Source: Cyanophora paradoxa
Lineage: Eukaryota; Glaucocystophyceae; Cyanophorales; Cyanophoraceae
Assembly: GCA_004431415.1 (NCBI GenBank)
Contig: QPMI01000469.1
Span: forward strand, 224,259-288,258
Reading direction: 5' to 3'
DNA length: 64,000 nucleotides
Part shown: piece by piece, positions 1 through 11,510 of the stretch
How positions within the stretch are numbered: the first letter of the stretch is position 1
Layout: every line of letters starts with the position of its first letter
The notes under the pieces: generated by a model
The model's database searches: none
Told to the model about the DNA's origin: nothing
The model's input: only the letters and a program-made list of their open reading frames with translations
Made by a program: the position numbers and the translations under genes

Positions 1-2310
1 GCCCCGAGCGGGAGCGGCGGAAGGGCTCGGGCAGCTCCGCCTCCCCGCGCTGCAGCTGCGCCTCCAGCTCCCGCTCCGCCCGCGCCGCCGCCTCCGCCGC
101 CGCCCGCTCCCGCTGCCGCTCCTCCAGCAGCGACCGCACCGCCGTCTGCCCCCGCGCCCGCCCCGCCCTCAGCGCGGCCCCGGGGGCCCGCACCGCCGCC
201 GGCCGCACCCGGCGCTCGTCCTCGGTCAGCGCCGGCGGCTCCTCCTCCGGCGCCGCCGCCCGCGGCCTCCCTGCAGGGCGCGCGGCGGCCGCCGCCGGGG
301 CGGCGCCGGGCCGGGGCAGGCGGCGGCGGGGAGCAGGCCGCGGTGCGGGCGGGGCGCCGCCGGCGCGCTGCGGAAATCGGCCTCGCTGCGCGGGGGCGGG
401 TGGGCTTGAGGAAGGCGGGGCGGGCGGGGCGGGGCGGGGCGGGGCGGGGGAGCACGCGTCGGGCTCCTCGCGGAGGGCGGGGAGGGCGCGCAGCGAGCGC
501 CCCGAGCGTCCCGAGCCGCCCCCCCACGACGCCAGCCCCGCCACCGGCCCGACGGGGGCGGCGGGGCGGCGGGGCCGGCTCCTCGGGGCGGCGGGCGGGG
601 GCGCGGAGGCGCGTGCGCTGGCGGCGGAGAAGCTGCCGGAGAAGCTGGCGGGGGCGTCGGGGTCGCGCTGGATGGAGGAGGAGCGCTGGATGGAGCGGTT
701 GCGCTCGAGCGTGCGCTCGTCGCTGCGGCGCTGCTCGCCGAGCATCCGCAGCGTCGCCTCCGCGCGCTCCTCGTCGATGCGCCGCCGCTCCTCCTCCTCC
801 GCCTCGAGCTCGGCGAGCAGGGACCGCAGCTCCCGCGTCTGCTGCCGCGCCAGGAAGCCCCGCGCGAAGCGCTGGATGGTGACGACGGCCGCCTCGTCGG
901 TGCTGGCGAGGGGCGGTGGCGCGGCGCCCGTCGCCCGCCGCGCGATCTCGCCCCGCACCTCCTCCCGCACCACGCTCTGCCGCCCCGCTCGCCGGCCGCA
1001 GCGCGCGGCGGGGCGAGCGGGCGGGGCCGGGGCGCACGGCGGAGGCGCCCGGGCTGGCGTCAATGTAGGCGGCAAGGCCGGCGTACTCCTCATCCCCGAC
1101 CCGCCGCTGCATCGACGCCGACCGCACCTGCCGCCGCCCCGCGCCGTCTCAGCCGCGCCGCGCGGGGAAGTGCGGGGCGGGGCGGGCGGACGAAGTCGCG
1201 GTTGCGCTGGAGGAGGGCCTCCTCCTGCTGCCGCTGCGCGTCCATCGCCCGCAGCGTCGCCTCCGCCCGCTCCTCGTCGATGCGCCGCCGCTCCTCCTCC
1301 TCCCGCTCCAGGTCCGCCAGCAGCGTCCGCAGCTCCCGCGTCTGCTGCCGCGCCAGGAAGCCCCGCGCGAAGCGCTGGATGGTGACGACGGCGCCCTCCA
1401 GCGGGTCCTCCCCAGCCGCGGCCTTGCCCGCGGGGGCGGCGTGGAGCGCGGCGGCCTTGCGGGCGCGCAGCGAGAGGCTGTCGAGCTCCTCTCCGAGGGA
1501 CTGCGCGGGGGGTCGGCTCGGCCGGCGGCGCCGGCGGCGCGGGGCGCAGGGGGGCGCACGCGGGCGGTGATCTCGCTCGCGGTGCGCGCCGACTCCTGCG
1601 CCTCAGTGATCGACGAGAGCTGCCGCGACTCGACTGCCGGCCGGCCGCGTCGGCGCGCGCGACGAGGGCGGCGGGCGGGGGCGGGCGGGGCGCACATGCG
1701 ACGTGGTGCGGGGCGGCGGCGTGGAGCGGGCTCCCCGCGTAGCGGATGCCCACATCGAGCGCGCCGACGCCGACCTTGACGAGCTCCATGCGCTGCTCCC
1801 CGCTCGAGAGGCCCCGCAGCTCGATCGCCCCGCGCCCGATCCGCTCGTCCGCCTCGCCCGGCTCCACCAGGTAGACCTGCGCGCCCTTGCCTCAGGCGAG
1901 CGCCGGCCCCGCTGCCGCCGCCAGACGCGCCTCAAACTCGATCTTGGAAGGCGCCGCGGTGTGCGAGCGGTCAATCGGGTAGTCCAGCTCGTCGCCCCAG
2001 ACTGGCGAGGCCGACGCCGCTACGAGGCGCGTTTTCCTCTCCTTGCTCCCGACTATCACGCGGATGAAGAGCTGCATCTTATCTGCGGCGTCGTGCTGGA
2101 TTAACCAACGACTTGGAAGCGCCAGCAAGCGCTCGCTCTGGCGTTACTGTGCAACGAGTGTGATGCGTATTCAAGCACAGGTTTCAAGTTTAGGAATCGC
2201 GCTATGCGTGCAGCTCCGCCCAGGCGAGCCCAGGGTCTAAAGGCACCATCGCGGCTGCTTGTGAACGGGAAGCCAGAGCCCCCGTAGACTTCGACCGTGA
2301 GGACGTTCAT
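1..2310 (-). CDS. C2-domain, IQ-motif coiled-coil protein (partial)
   Basis: Spliced gene read leftwards from an ATG at 2310 (MNVLTVEVYGGSG) and cut by the left edge. A second exon from about 2082 (KMQLFIRVIVGSK, then SASPVWGDELDYPI) is a C2 beta-sandwich signature. Later exons give VYLVEPGEADERIGRGAIEL, which fits the C2 C-terminal half. Downstream, near 1390 and 890, are two IQ motifs of the form TIQRFARGFLARQQTREL, each followed by an Arg/Glu-rich coiled coil. The last exons (REQ.. LEERQRERAAAEAAARAE) continue the coil. C2 domains usually bind membranes or calcium, and IQ motifs bind calmodulin or related light chains, so a membrane- or cytoskeleton-linked scaffold is likely. One clear intron (about 50 nt, GTGCGGG...GGGGGCAG) lies near 150-205. 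The first intron donor is unresolved. Specific function unknown. Confidence 0.6.
749..1392 (-). repeat. Internal duplication of IQ plus coiled-coil module
   Basis: Bases 749-889 and 1251-1392 are nearly identical direct repeats about 503 bp apart inside the C2/IQ gene. Each encodes one IQ motif and the following Glu/Arg-rich helix (RRRIDEERAEATLR). The tract that encodes the IQ helix is unchanged in both copies. Confidence 0.8.
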
Positions 2311-2590
2311 CTCTCCTCTGCTTCAGCCGCCCCTCAGATCGTCCGTAGCGGTTGCCCTGCAGCTACTAAGCTACTGGTTCTGGCCTAGGCTACTCTCGCT
2401 GGGCAATATCGTTGTATTCTGTCAATTTCAGCCTAGCGGTGCCTGCTCAGCCCAGAGAATGTGCATGTACGGGAACAGTCGGCGGCCGGGTACAAGGCCG
2501 TCCCTGCCGGTCATGGAACTTTCAGTCGGAGCGTCGAGGATGTAGCTCACAAGTGCGAATAGCTAACGCGCATCCTGAACCGACGGACCG

Positions 2591-5500
2591 ATGGCGCCGT
2601 TCGCGGAAGCGCTCGCGGAGGCGCTCGTTCGCGGCGAGAAAGCGGCTTGGAGCGACGTAGCCGCCTCTGTGCGTGCGGATGATTGGAACGACGCAGCCGC
2701 CTCAGTGCTCGTACGCGCGCCACCCGCGCAGCGCGCTTGCCACCTGACCGCACTGCAGGCTTCGCCGTTCGCGCGGGAAGGGCTGCCTGCAGCTGCAGTA
2801 GAAGCGCTTGCGCGGCGCCTGCACGCACTGGATGCTGCGAAATGGGCGGCGTCGTTCGGTCAAGACATGCTTGTGAGGCTCATGGCGCACGGTGGCGGCC
2901 AGGGCGGCGGTGCGACCCAGAGCCGCACGCTGCAGCTGGTTGTGTGCGTGCAGCGGCTGCGGCGGGAGCTGGGCGTGGAGCCGGCGGTGGCGCCGCTGGA
3001 GCTGGGGCTGGTGCGGGAGATGCTGCGGCGGGGGCGTGCGGGTGAGGTGGCGGAGCGCGGCGTGCAACTCCACGTGCGCCGAGCCGCCTGCAGCGCCTCC
3101 CACGCACTTTCACCGCGTCGTTGAGACGGGCATACACGCAGCTGGTGGCGGCGTGGGAGGCGCTGCAGGCGGCCGGGGCGCTGGACGAGGAGGCGGCGGG
3201 GGACGCCCTCCGCGCCGCCGTCCGCTGGCTCGCCGAGCTGCGCCCCGCCCGCGGCGAGGAGGCGGCCGCCTTCACCCGCGACAACCTCCGCCTCGCGCGC
3301 GCCGCCGCCGCCCTGCTCGGCACCCCCGAGCGCGCCCGCCTGGGCCTCCACGAGCTCCTCGCCACCCTCCTCGCGCCCCGGAGCGCCCCGAGGGGGCGGC
3401 GGCGAGGGGGGCCGGCCCTGCAGCCCCTCGCCGCCCTCCTCCAGCGGCTGCCGGCCGCCCAGCACGGGCCCGACGCCGCCGCCTTCATCCAATCCGTCGC
3501 CCCCCGCCTCCCCGACGCCGTCCGCCCCCGCCCGCCCGCCCGCCGGCTCCCGCGGGGGCCGACGCGGCGGCAGGAGCTGGCGGCCGCCCTCGGCGCCTCC
3601 TCCGCTGGCCCCTCGTCCCCGCCGTCGGTGCCCCGCCGCCCCCGCGCCGGCCGCCGGGAGCCGCCGGGGCCGAGGGCGGGGCGGGGCGCAGGGGCGTGGG
3701 TGGAGGTCCTCGTGGGGGCCCTCAAGGCCGCCGCCCGCTTCACCGCTCTCGAGGCCGCCGTCAGCTCCGCCATCCCGCCCCGTCCGCCCGCCCCGCCCCG
3801 CCCGCTGCCGCCCGTGGCGCCGGCGCTGAGCGGGCGGGGCAGTGCTGGCGGGGCGGGGGCGGCGGGGACGCGGGGAACGGCGCTGCGGCTCCTGGCGGGG
3901 GCGCTGCTCGGGGCCACCGGGCGGGGCCCGCCCTCTTCCACGCCGCCCTCGCCGCCCCGCCCTTCCTCGACGCCCTCCGCCGCCTCCGCGCCGAGCAGCC
4001 GCCCGCCCACGCCGCCCTCGCTCCCCTCCTCCACGCCCTCGTGCGCCCGCCCGGCCGCCCCGCCCGCCACGCCCCGGGGCGCGACGGGGGGCAGATGTAC
4101 GCGCACCCGGGGCGGCCCGAGCTCTACGTGCCCCTCCTCGACGCCTTGGCCCCCGAGGCCCGCACGCCCTCCCACGCCCCCGGCCTCCCGGCTCACACTC
4201 GTCCGCAGGCGCCCCCGCCCGAGGCCGAGATGCGCGCCATCCTCGCCGACGCCGCGTGGCGGCCCGAGCCGTGCCCCGGGGCCGCCCCGCTCGCCGCGCC
4301 GCTCTGGGCCTGGGCGGGGAGGAGGAGGGCCGGGGCGCGGGAGCCCGGCGAGCGGGCGGGGCTCGTCAACCTCGGCAACACCTGCGCGCCCCGCCCGCCC
4401 GCCCGCCCCGCCCCAGCCCTCCCGGCCTGACGCCCCGCAGGCTTCGCCAACGCCTTCCTGCAGGCCCTCTTCCACACCGCCCCCTACCGGTCCGCCCGCC
4501 CGCCCCGCACCCTTCCCCCGCCCAGGACCGCCTGAGGGCGGGCAGGGAGGGCGTGCTGCAGGCGGGGCCGCGGGCGGGGCCGGGGCGGGGGAGGCGGCGG
4601 TGGCGGGGCGGCTGCAGGAGGTGATGGCGCTGCTGCGGGACGGGGCGCGGCGGGCGGTCGCCCCGGGGCGCTGGTGGCGGCGCTGCCGGAGTGGCTGCGG
4701 GACGGGCGCCAGCAGGACGCCGCCGAGTTCGGCCGCACCCTCCTCGACGCCGCCGACGCCGCCCTCGGCCCCGCCGCCCCCGCCCACCAGGCCCCACCCG
4801 GAGCCGCCCCCGCCGCCGCCGGCCCCGAGGCCCCCGCCGAGCGCCCGCCCCTCCGCAGGAGGCTGCGTCGGGCTCGGGCGGGGCGGGGCGGGGCGGGGCG
4901 CTGGGGGAGGCTGTGTTCGGGGGCGTGCTGCGGACGGTGGTGCGCTGCGGGCGCTGCGGGGCGGAGTCGGCGCGCTCGCAGCCCTTCCTCGACCTCCCCG
5001 TCCCCGTCCCCGCCGAGGCCGGCCCCGCCCCCGCCCCCCTGGAGGCCCTGCTCGAGGCGGCGCTGGCGCCCGAGGCGCTGGGGGACCCCTACCGCTGCGA
5101 GCGCTGCGAGGCGCTCGTCCCCGCGACGCGGCTCACGGCGGTCGAGGCCGCCCCCGCGCACCTTCTCGTCACCCTCCTCCGCTTCGCCTACGACCCCGCC
5201 GCCGGCGAGCGCGCCAAGCTGCTCACCCCCGTGGCCCTCCCCGAGCGCCTGCGGCTCCCCGGGGCGGGCGGGGCCGCCTACGCCCTCTACGCCGCCGTCC
5301 TCCACTCGGGCCGTTCGGCGGCGCACGGCCACTACTACGCCGCCTGCCGCGACTCGGGCGAGCCCGGCGGCGCCTGGGCCCTCCTCAACGACTCGGCCGC
5401 CGCCGCCTCGAGCTTCCCCGCCCTCCAGGGCATCCCCGCCCGCCTCCTCGCCGATACCGCCTACATCCTCTTCTACGCCCGGGAGGACCCGCCGGCCCCC

Positions 5501-5692
5501 GCGGCGCCCCGCCTGCCCCTCCCGCCCCGCCTCGCCGCCCTCGTCGCCGCAGACTCCGCCGCCCTCCACTCCGAGGCCGCAGCCCGCCGCCGCGCCCTCC
5601 CAGGGGCCCGCCACCCCGCCTTCCCCCCGGGGCCCGGCCCGGGGCCCGGCGCCGGCCCCGGAGGCGGCCCGGGGCCCCGCGCCATCTTCTAG
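2591..5692 (+). CDS. Ubiquitin-specific protease (USP, peptidase C19)
   Basis: Cysteine deubiquitinase. The Cys box reads NLGNTC then FANAFLQALFHT across a 57-nt GC-AG intron (4384-4440). The QQDAAEF motif follows near 4710. A CxxC...CxxC zinc ribbon (VRCGRCGAES, YRCERCEAL) lies at 4940-5115. The His box is AAHGHYYAACRD near 5325, so catalytic Cys and His are both present. The 5' half (MAPFAEALAEALVRGEKAAW onward) is alpha-helical, which recalls the USP35/USP38 group, but that placement is tentative. Start ATG 2591, stop TAG 5690-5692. Introns are short and GC-rich. One G appears missing near 4661-4668 (between REGVL..VAPG and ALVAALPEWL), which breaks the frame and is probably a sequence error. 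Cellular substrate cannot be inferred. Confidence 0.85.
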
Positions 5693-6220
5693 ATCCAGCG
5701 CCCCCGCCGCCGTTCATCACGAATCGAAACAGAAGCATCGTGCGCTGCCGCAGCCTGGCAGTGCGGCATGCGCACTCAGGCATACTAGTGTATGAATTCG
5801 CACGCACCGAGACAAATGGCTATGAATAGAACTCTCGCAGTTTAGTGACCGGATCCGGGATCCATCTAGATCTGTTCAAGTCGAGAGATGCCATGATGAG
5901 CCAACAGGAACAAGCTTTTCAGACTCTGAGACGTCGAAGGCTCATGATCATGATCAGGGGCTGCCCCGAGGACTAGGTCTAGCGCTGCGCTAGGGGGAAG
6001 GGAGTGACTACCCGATCGAGGGCCGAGGCTAAGGTCTGTGACTAGACCGACAGCTACGAGGGTGCTGGCCTCTGGGCGCCTCCGATGCGAACGAAATATA
6101 ATGAAGAGAAGCGGCATCCAATAAATGATATAAAATATGTTTGGTGTGAAGCAGCGAGGAAAGAGAAGAAAGACGATATCGATAAATCTAGAAGAGCGGG
6201 CTCGAGACTGGCCGGCGCCC
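5693..6220. other. Intergenic spacer with palindromic hexamers
   Basis: Non-coding as far as can be seen. It contains GGATCCGGGATCC near 5850 and TCATGATCATGATCA near 5942. Base composition is much less GC-rich than the flanking genes. Confidence 0.5.
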
Positions 6221-6766
6221 TCACGGGGCCTGTGGCTGGCCTGATTGAGGAGCGGAGGCGGCAGACGGTGAGGGAGCTCGAGGAGGAGAAGGCGGCGGTG
6301 GCAGCGAGCCCTGGGTCTCGGGCCACTGAGGGGGAGTCGGCGAGGAATCCGCTGATGGGAGCCGCTCCTTGAAAACGCTGATCTGTAGGCGAGAGAGCGG
6401 GTCGGCGAGCGTGTTCTCGAGGCCCGGGACGTGTACAGCGCGAAACTCGAAATGGTGGAGGGCGGAAAGGCGGTAGAGGGAGCGGAGGAGGGGAGCGAGG
6501 GCCGGCTGCGAAATGCGGCCGCCGGAAAGGGCATGGAAGCTTAAGACAGGTTTACAGTCGGTTTCAAAAATAATTCGCTGCTGCTGCCAGCTGGGGCCCC
6601 AGGTCGCCGCTGCGATGACGAGGGCCATCAGCTCGCGCCAGGGCATGCTGCGAGTCGTGCCCTCTGGCCAAGATCCGAAGGTCCACGAGCTGCCGAAAAC
6701 TGCGCCGAAGCCGAGATTGCTGGCGTCGGTCTGGATTCGCAGCACCTTGGCCGACTGCCAGTCAGA
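6221..6766 (-). mobile_element. Retrotransposon RNase H remnant
   Basis: The minus-strand reading from about 6766 to 6221 is a retroelement RNase H domain: DWQSAKVLRIQTDASNLGFG, then PWRELMALVIAA, FETDCKPVL, and FEFRAVHVPGLENTLADPLS. The acidic catalytic set (TDAS Asp, WREL Glu, TDCK Asp, LADPLSR Asp) is present. The pattern TDAS...ELMA...HVPG..N..AD.LSR is typical of Ty3/gypsy and DIRS-type polyproteins. No reverse transcriptase, integrase, recombinase or LTR is recognisable on either side, so this is a fragment. The tail after LSRLQ is Pro/Ser-rich and probably not element sequence. Confidence 0.75.
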
Positions 6767-6792
6767 CGTGTACAGCGCGAAACTCGAAATGG
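6428..6792. repeat. 28-bp direct repeat bracketing the RNase H fragment
   Basis: The 28-bp word beginning GACGTGTACAGCGCGAAACT occurs at 6428-6455 and 6765-6792. The first copy encodes the HFEFRAVHV part of RNase H in frame. The second lies upstream of the domain and runs in another frame, so the fragment has been internally rearranged. Confidence 0.85.
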
Positions 6793-8913
6793 GCGAGGGC
6801 CGCGGGCCGCGGGCGAAAGGGGAAGCAGAGAAGCTAAATCTTCACTCGGTGAGTCTGAGCCACTCTCAGGCTCTAGATCTGTACACGCAACACAGCGGTT
6901 CAAGAACCGGGAAGAAATTCCAGTGGAAAACCTCCGCAAGTACCGTGAAAAAACTCGAAGGGACCTCGAAAGTACAAAGCGGGGTAGAGGCAGCTAAGGT
7001 ACCGAGTTACTTCCGGCACCGAAACCAGGATCGGCCACCAAAACAGCGTCGGCCCGAAGTCTTGTCCGAGGCCGTAGCTAGGCGCTCCCGCTGCAGCAAT
7101 GGAGTCATATCGATCAATACAGGTGTCTCTGATGCCAAGCGCGCGCCCCCGAAGCGATTCAGGTGCAGTCCGAGCGAACTGCGTCGTCCCACTCGTTTGA
7201 CGCACTCCGAACAGCAGCCAGGTCGCCGGAGAGTACAGGCAGTCCGAATGTGGGCTAATGGCTGTCGAGCAGCGCAGGCAGGTGCTGTTTTTCAAAGTTG
7301 CCGCTAACGGTCACATTGCACTGAGCCAATTCCGGCCGCAGGCAAGCTCTCCTGCTGGCTGAAACGCATCTAATGACACTGTACAGCAGGCCAGAGTGCT
7401 GCGCCGCTGCCGCCGCTGCCGATTAGGTGTGGTGCTGTCGCCGCCGCCGCCGCCCCACTCTTTTAACGTAGCGCAGATCATGCAGACCAGCTGACATGCA
7501 AGCCGTGTCGTCGGTAGAAGCAGATTCTGTCTTCTTGGCCGCCCGCCTTCATGGTCCGCCGCCCGCTTGCATGCTCTCGACCGTCGGACCGTCCGACTGA
7601 CGCACGGCCTGCACCGATTGCAGCTAGCACGGCTGGCGGCAGCATGCTATAGCAGAGCTTTCTGAGCGGTGCAGCAATGCCGCGGTCCGTTCGGTTTCCT
7701 TTTTCCGGTTGTCCGCTCTGTCTCCGCCTGCTGACTATGATCGTACGCAGCCAGACGGTGCTGTGCCAGTGCTGTTCTGATGGTTTAGAAGCGGTTGTGT
7801 TGTTTCGGCGGAGCTGCTGCATCGACGAGCAGCCCGGCCGCCTCGCTAGCGCTCCGCCGGCCGGCCGGCCGGTGCTTCTCGAACCCTGCCGCTTCTAGCT
7901 GCTGCTTGCCCCGCACTGCTAGCGCTAGATAGCGTGGCTTTCAATATCACTGGAGCGCAACTACCGCAGCCAGGCCGCTCTAGATCTGCTGCCGTCTGGC
8001 AGGTCGCGTCCTGTGGGCGCTGTTCGGCCTAGCCTAGGATTCTGTGATCTGTTCGTGTTTTAGCGAAGAACACACTCTCACATCCAGTCTCAGCTCGCAC
8101 GGCGCAGCTTGGGGCTTGGTTTGTTCTTTTGGGATCAGGGCTCTTGCATCCTGGCGCGCGTACGCGTACTGCAGCAGATCTGAGCATGCATGTGGGCATA
8201 TTATAGCTTGCCCGAGCCTTGGATCACGCGGCGCCGCGCCCAGCAAGCCGAGGAAGCTGGTCCGCGGGGCCCGCACCCCGTCCACTTCGCACGCCGTCAT
8301 TCAATGCCTGGTCCGTTGCGAGCCCTCCGAGGCCTTGCATTGAAGAGGGAACTCACTTTGACACCGCGCGAACGTTCCGGGGATGAGCTCCGCGACGTTC
8401 CCTTGACGCGCGACGCGCTGATCCAGTGACTCATGATCAGTGACATGTGGTGCGGGGTAAGCGAGTTCGCGACTCGCGATCGGCGACGTGAAAGCTGCAG
8501 GCGAGCTGTATATGGCCTTATTTAATGGTATCATGCTTAGTTATAGCTGCCGCCACACTTGCCAAGTTGCCAACTTCTCGACCTTCTTCCATTCTGAAAT
8601 GGCAGGTCAGTTTCATGCAAGTCAGGTAGGCTGTTTTGAAATATTTTGATGCGGTTTTTTGGCAAATCTTCGGAGGCGGCGCGCGCGCTTCCGCCGGCTG
8701 CTTCTATGCATTATAGGCCGTAACTGATGTATTTTGGAGCTTTATAGGCTGCCGGGGCCGCGCGCGACCCTCGTCCTCCTGGCATTGGCACTGTCACTGA
8801 GCCTGGGAGCAGGAACGGTTTTCAGAGCCAAACATGGACATGCGGCGCGTGCGCTTCACATTACATCGTCATTGCACTGTTACAAAACTCTAAAAGCCCT
8901 AAAAGTGTATCTC

Positions 8914-8950
8914 GCCGCGCCCGGCCGCGCCCGGCCGCGCCCGGCCGCGC
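8914..8950. repeat. 10-bp tandem repeat CCGGCCGCGC
   Basis: Three full and one partial copies of CCGGCCGCGC in a row, in non-coding DNA just before a short GC-rich patch. Confidence 0.85.
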
Positions 8951-9242
8951 CTCTGCCAGCCTCTGCCACCCGCGCCGCGCCGCGCCGCCCCGCGTCAGCT
9001 CTTCCGTCCGCCGCGCGGCCTTAGCTTAAGCTTGTTGGCCTCCGCGCGCCAAGTCTAGTTTTTTTCGGGTTCGCGATCGCGTGGCGATCGAGTGGCGATC
9101 ACACGCCGATCATCATAGCGGGAAAAAACGAAAATTTTTATCGGGACAATCGATAATTCCATCGGGACAACCCCACGTAGTTTGACACGCTGATCACGAT
9201 GGTGCTAACCGCATGACCTGCAAAAATCGCTGTGGAGCTATA

Positions 9243-9282
9243 TAAATCGCCGAAGGATTCTTCCTTTCGCTGCGGCGATTTA
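9243..9282. repeat. Perfect 10-bp inverted repeat
   Basis: TAAATCGCCG at 9243-9252 is the exact reverse complement of CGGCGATTTA at 9273-9282, with a 20-nt loop. No gene starts or ends next to it, so a role cannot be assigned. Confidence 0.7.
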
Positions 9283-9721
9283 TCCCCGGGGTCGAACTGG
9301 GGGGGTTGGGCTCGGGATACGTGATTTGTTTTTGCAATTTTTTCGACTCGGCTTTGACGTCAATTTGACGGTTCGCCGGTAGCTCGGAGGCTTTTAGCTC
9401 CTAGACCCGGCTCTTTGCGGTAAGTGCGACTGGAGTTTTTTCACGGTCCTTGAACCGCTGTGCAAGCTACGCGTACGGCCCGTCGTGTCGCCGGCACCGT
9501 GTCACGGCGGGCCCGGGGCGCGCGCCGCGGCTAGCGCTGGGGGTTCGCTCGTCCGGATCCGGACCCGGGATCCGGAGCGTGCCCGGTGGCCTGCATGCAG
9601 CTGGTAGCTATAGATCATGATCAGCTAGATCTAGAGCGGCCGGGCTCCGAGGCTCAGAGAGTCGGTTGAAGGCTAGGGTGGTCGGGGCTCAGTCATGATT
9701 AATATTAGTGAGTCGGAGAGA

Positions 9722-9742
9722 GGGGGGGGGGGGGGGGGGGGG
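9722..9742. repeat. G21 homopolymer
   Basis: Run of 21 G on the plus strand in intergenic DNA. Similar runs occur at 20354-20367 and 60725-60747. Confidence 0.9.
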
Positions 9743-10200
9743 AGGGAGCTGAGGATTCGGTGCGGGACCCGGGAGCTCGAGGGGACGGCCGCGGGGAAGG
9801 ACGTCGACCGGGTCGATCAGGCAGCCGCGGTCGGGGGGGGTCCCGGGGAAGGGAGGGGGGGGGGGGGGAGGCTCGAGGTTCCAGTACTAGTGGCGCATTC
9901 CGCCGGGTTTCCAGCCACCTGTGGATGCACTGCGGCACTCGAGCTCCGTGACTGTCTCAACTTATGAAGCACGTATAAATCAAGTGTCTGTGCTCGAAAT
10001 CGTGTAATATTAATTACTTTAAAGCACGGCATGGTGATACAAAGATACTTATCGAGTATCGAAATCAAATCAAGCCCAATCTTCAAGCTAAACATACTGC
10101 TGCCTGCATTGAAACTGTGCTGAAAAAAAGGGGGCACTTGGTACTACGGTAATAGCTGGCGTTGTCAAAGGCCAGCGTGCTCAGCGGCTGGGGGCAGCGG

Positions 10201-11360
10201 TCAGGCGGCAAACGGGGGAAGGCGGGAGAGGCGGTGAGCGAGGGCGTCGGGGCTGGAACGGGCCCCGCTGCAGGCGCGCGGGGCCTGCGCGCCGGCCGCC
10301 CGCGAGTGGTCGAGGTCGCGCCAGTATCCGGCGGCCTCGTGGTCGGGGGCCGGGGCACGGGCCCGCGCGGGGCGGGGGCGGGGCGGGCGGGGGCCGGAGG
10401 GCGGCGTGGCGGGCCATGAGGGCGGCGTGGGCGCGCTGGGCGCGGAGGGAGCGGTCGGAGGAGGGGGCCGTGCTGAGGGTCGAGGAGCGCGAGGTGGCCC
10501 CCCCCGAGGCCTCGCTCTCCGCCGCCTCCGCCACCACCCCCTCGCCCCACGGCACGCAGTCCCCCGCCTCCCACCCCTCGTCCCCCGCCGGCACCGGCGT
10601 CTCCCGCGCCGACCCCTCCCATCCCCTCCCCGCCCGCCCCGCCCCCGGCCCCTCCTGCCTCCTCGAGCTCCCGCCCTTGGGCGACCGGCCCGCTCCCATC
10701 CTCCTCCGCACCGACAGGTACGCCCGGTAGTGCTTGTCTGCGGATCCGAAGGGTCGACGAGGGCCTTACCGAGGCCCGAGGGGGGACTGGGCGTCGACGG
10801 CGGACGGCGGGGCGCACCGAGCGGGTGCTCCCACTGGCTCACGTCGGTCTCATCGTTGTAGAAGTAGAGGCGCCCCTGCCCGTCGTCGATCTGGCGCCAC
10901 GGCGCCGGCAGCGGTGCGTCGTAGCTGCAGATGGATTTTATTGGCGCGTTGATCGAGACAGGACAATTTTGGTCGGTCCGGAAAACATACGCTTCTTCGG
11001 CGATGGAGAGCAGGTGCGGCTCCAGCTCAGGGTCAATGCCAAGCGTGTGCACTGCGAACGAGACTATCTCCTGCAACGCAAGGCTCAGCACGCTTGCACG
11101 AGCTATAGCTACGCTGAGCCGCGAGGGCGCACGTCCTCATAGTCGGCAGCCAGCCTCCGAACAACGGTGCGCTCCGCGGGAACCCCGGCATCGTCGACGG
11201 GCATCTCGGGTGTTAAGTAGTCTCTCTGCGTAGGAGACGTGCTGCTTCCCCGACTCGACGCCCAGCGGGCGGTCGAAGACGAGCGAGGCGCGCTTCCGAT
11301 TCCGGCGCCGTCATCGGCCGCACCGGGCTCCCCCGACGCGGATCTAGACGGGCTCGGCAT
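10201..11360 (-). CDS. CEP164-like WW-domain protein A
   Basis: Spliced gene with the CEP164 N-terminal layout. A helical lead-in (IVSFAVHTLGIDPELEPHLL, SIAEEAY) is followed, after an intron, by the WW domain: YDAPLPAPWRQIDDGQGR, then LYFYNDETDVSQWEHPL. After the next intron (GTGCGCCCC...GATCCGCAG) comes DKHYRAYLSVRRRM. CEP164 marks distal appendages of basal bodies and its WW region recruits the ciliogenesis kinase TTBK2. The remaining tail is Ser/Pro/Gly-rich. Start at 11360 (MPSPSRSASGEPG) and stop near 10201 are the best guesses. The region linking ERTVVRRLAADYEDV to the helical part is an intron. Protein B has the matching VERLAADYDEV segment, which supports this exon. The C-terminal frame is uncertain. 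Confidence 0.75.
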
Positions 11361-11510
11361 TGCAAAGCTTGCTGCCTCCTTGAGACGCAGCTTGAGGGCG
11401 CGGGGAGGCGGCGCTGGTTTATTCCTGCACGATGCTTCCTCGGTTCAAGTTAGCTGTGGATCCCGGAGAGCTCCTCGCGAAGCTAGACCAAGGCGAAGGT
11501 TCGATGGATG

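Larger units (their letters stand above)
6793..10200. other. Gene-poor region, no recognisable gene
   Basis: About 3.4 kb in which I recognise no protein or RNA gene. It holds a GGCC run near 7855-7872, a 10-bp tandem repeat at 8914-8950, an inverted repeat at 9243-9282, the palindrome TTGACGTCAA at 9354-9363, GGATCC/TCCGGA palindromes near 9553-9575, TGATCA palindromes near 9615 and a G21 run at 9722-9742. Composition is mixed, with AT-rich patches such as 9110-9160. Confidence 0.5.

Noticed and set aside
3121-5829. 902-residue plus-strand reading frame across the protease
   Set aside because: The protease motifs (Cys box, QQDAAEF, His box) lie in different frames joined by short introns, so this long frame is not the product.
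7478-7822. 114-residue minus-strand reading frame as a gene
   Set aside because: No recognisable motif, no supporting splice signals and no coding-type base bias compared with the flanking non-coding DNA.
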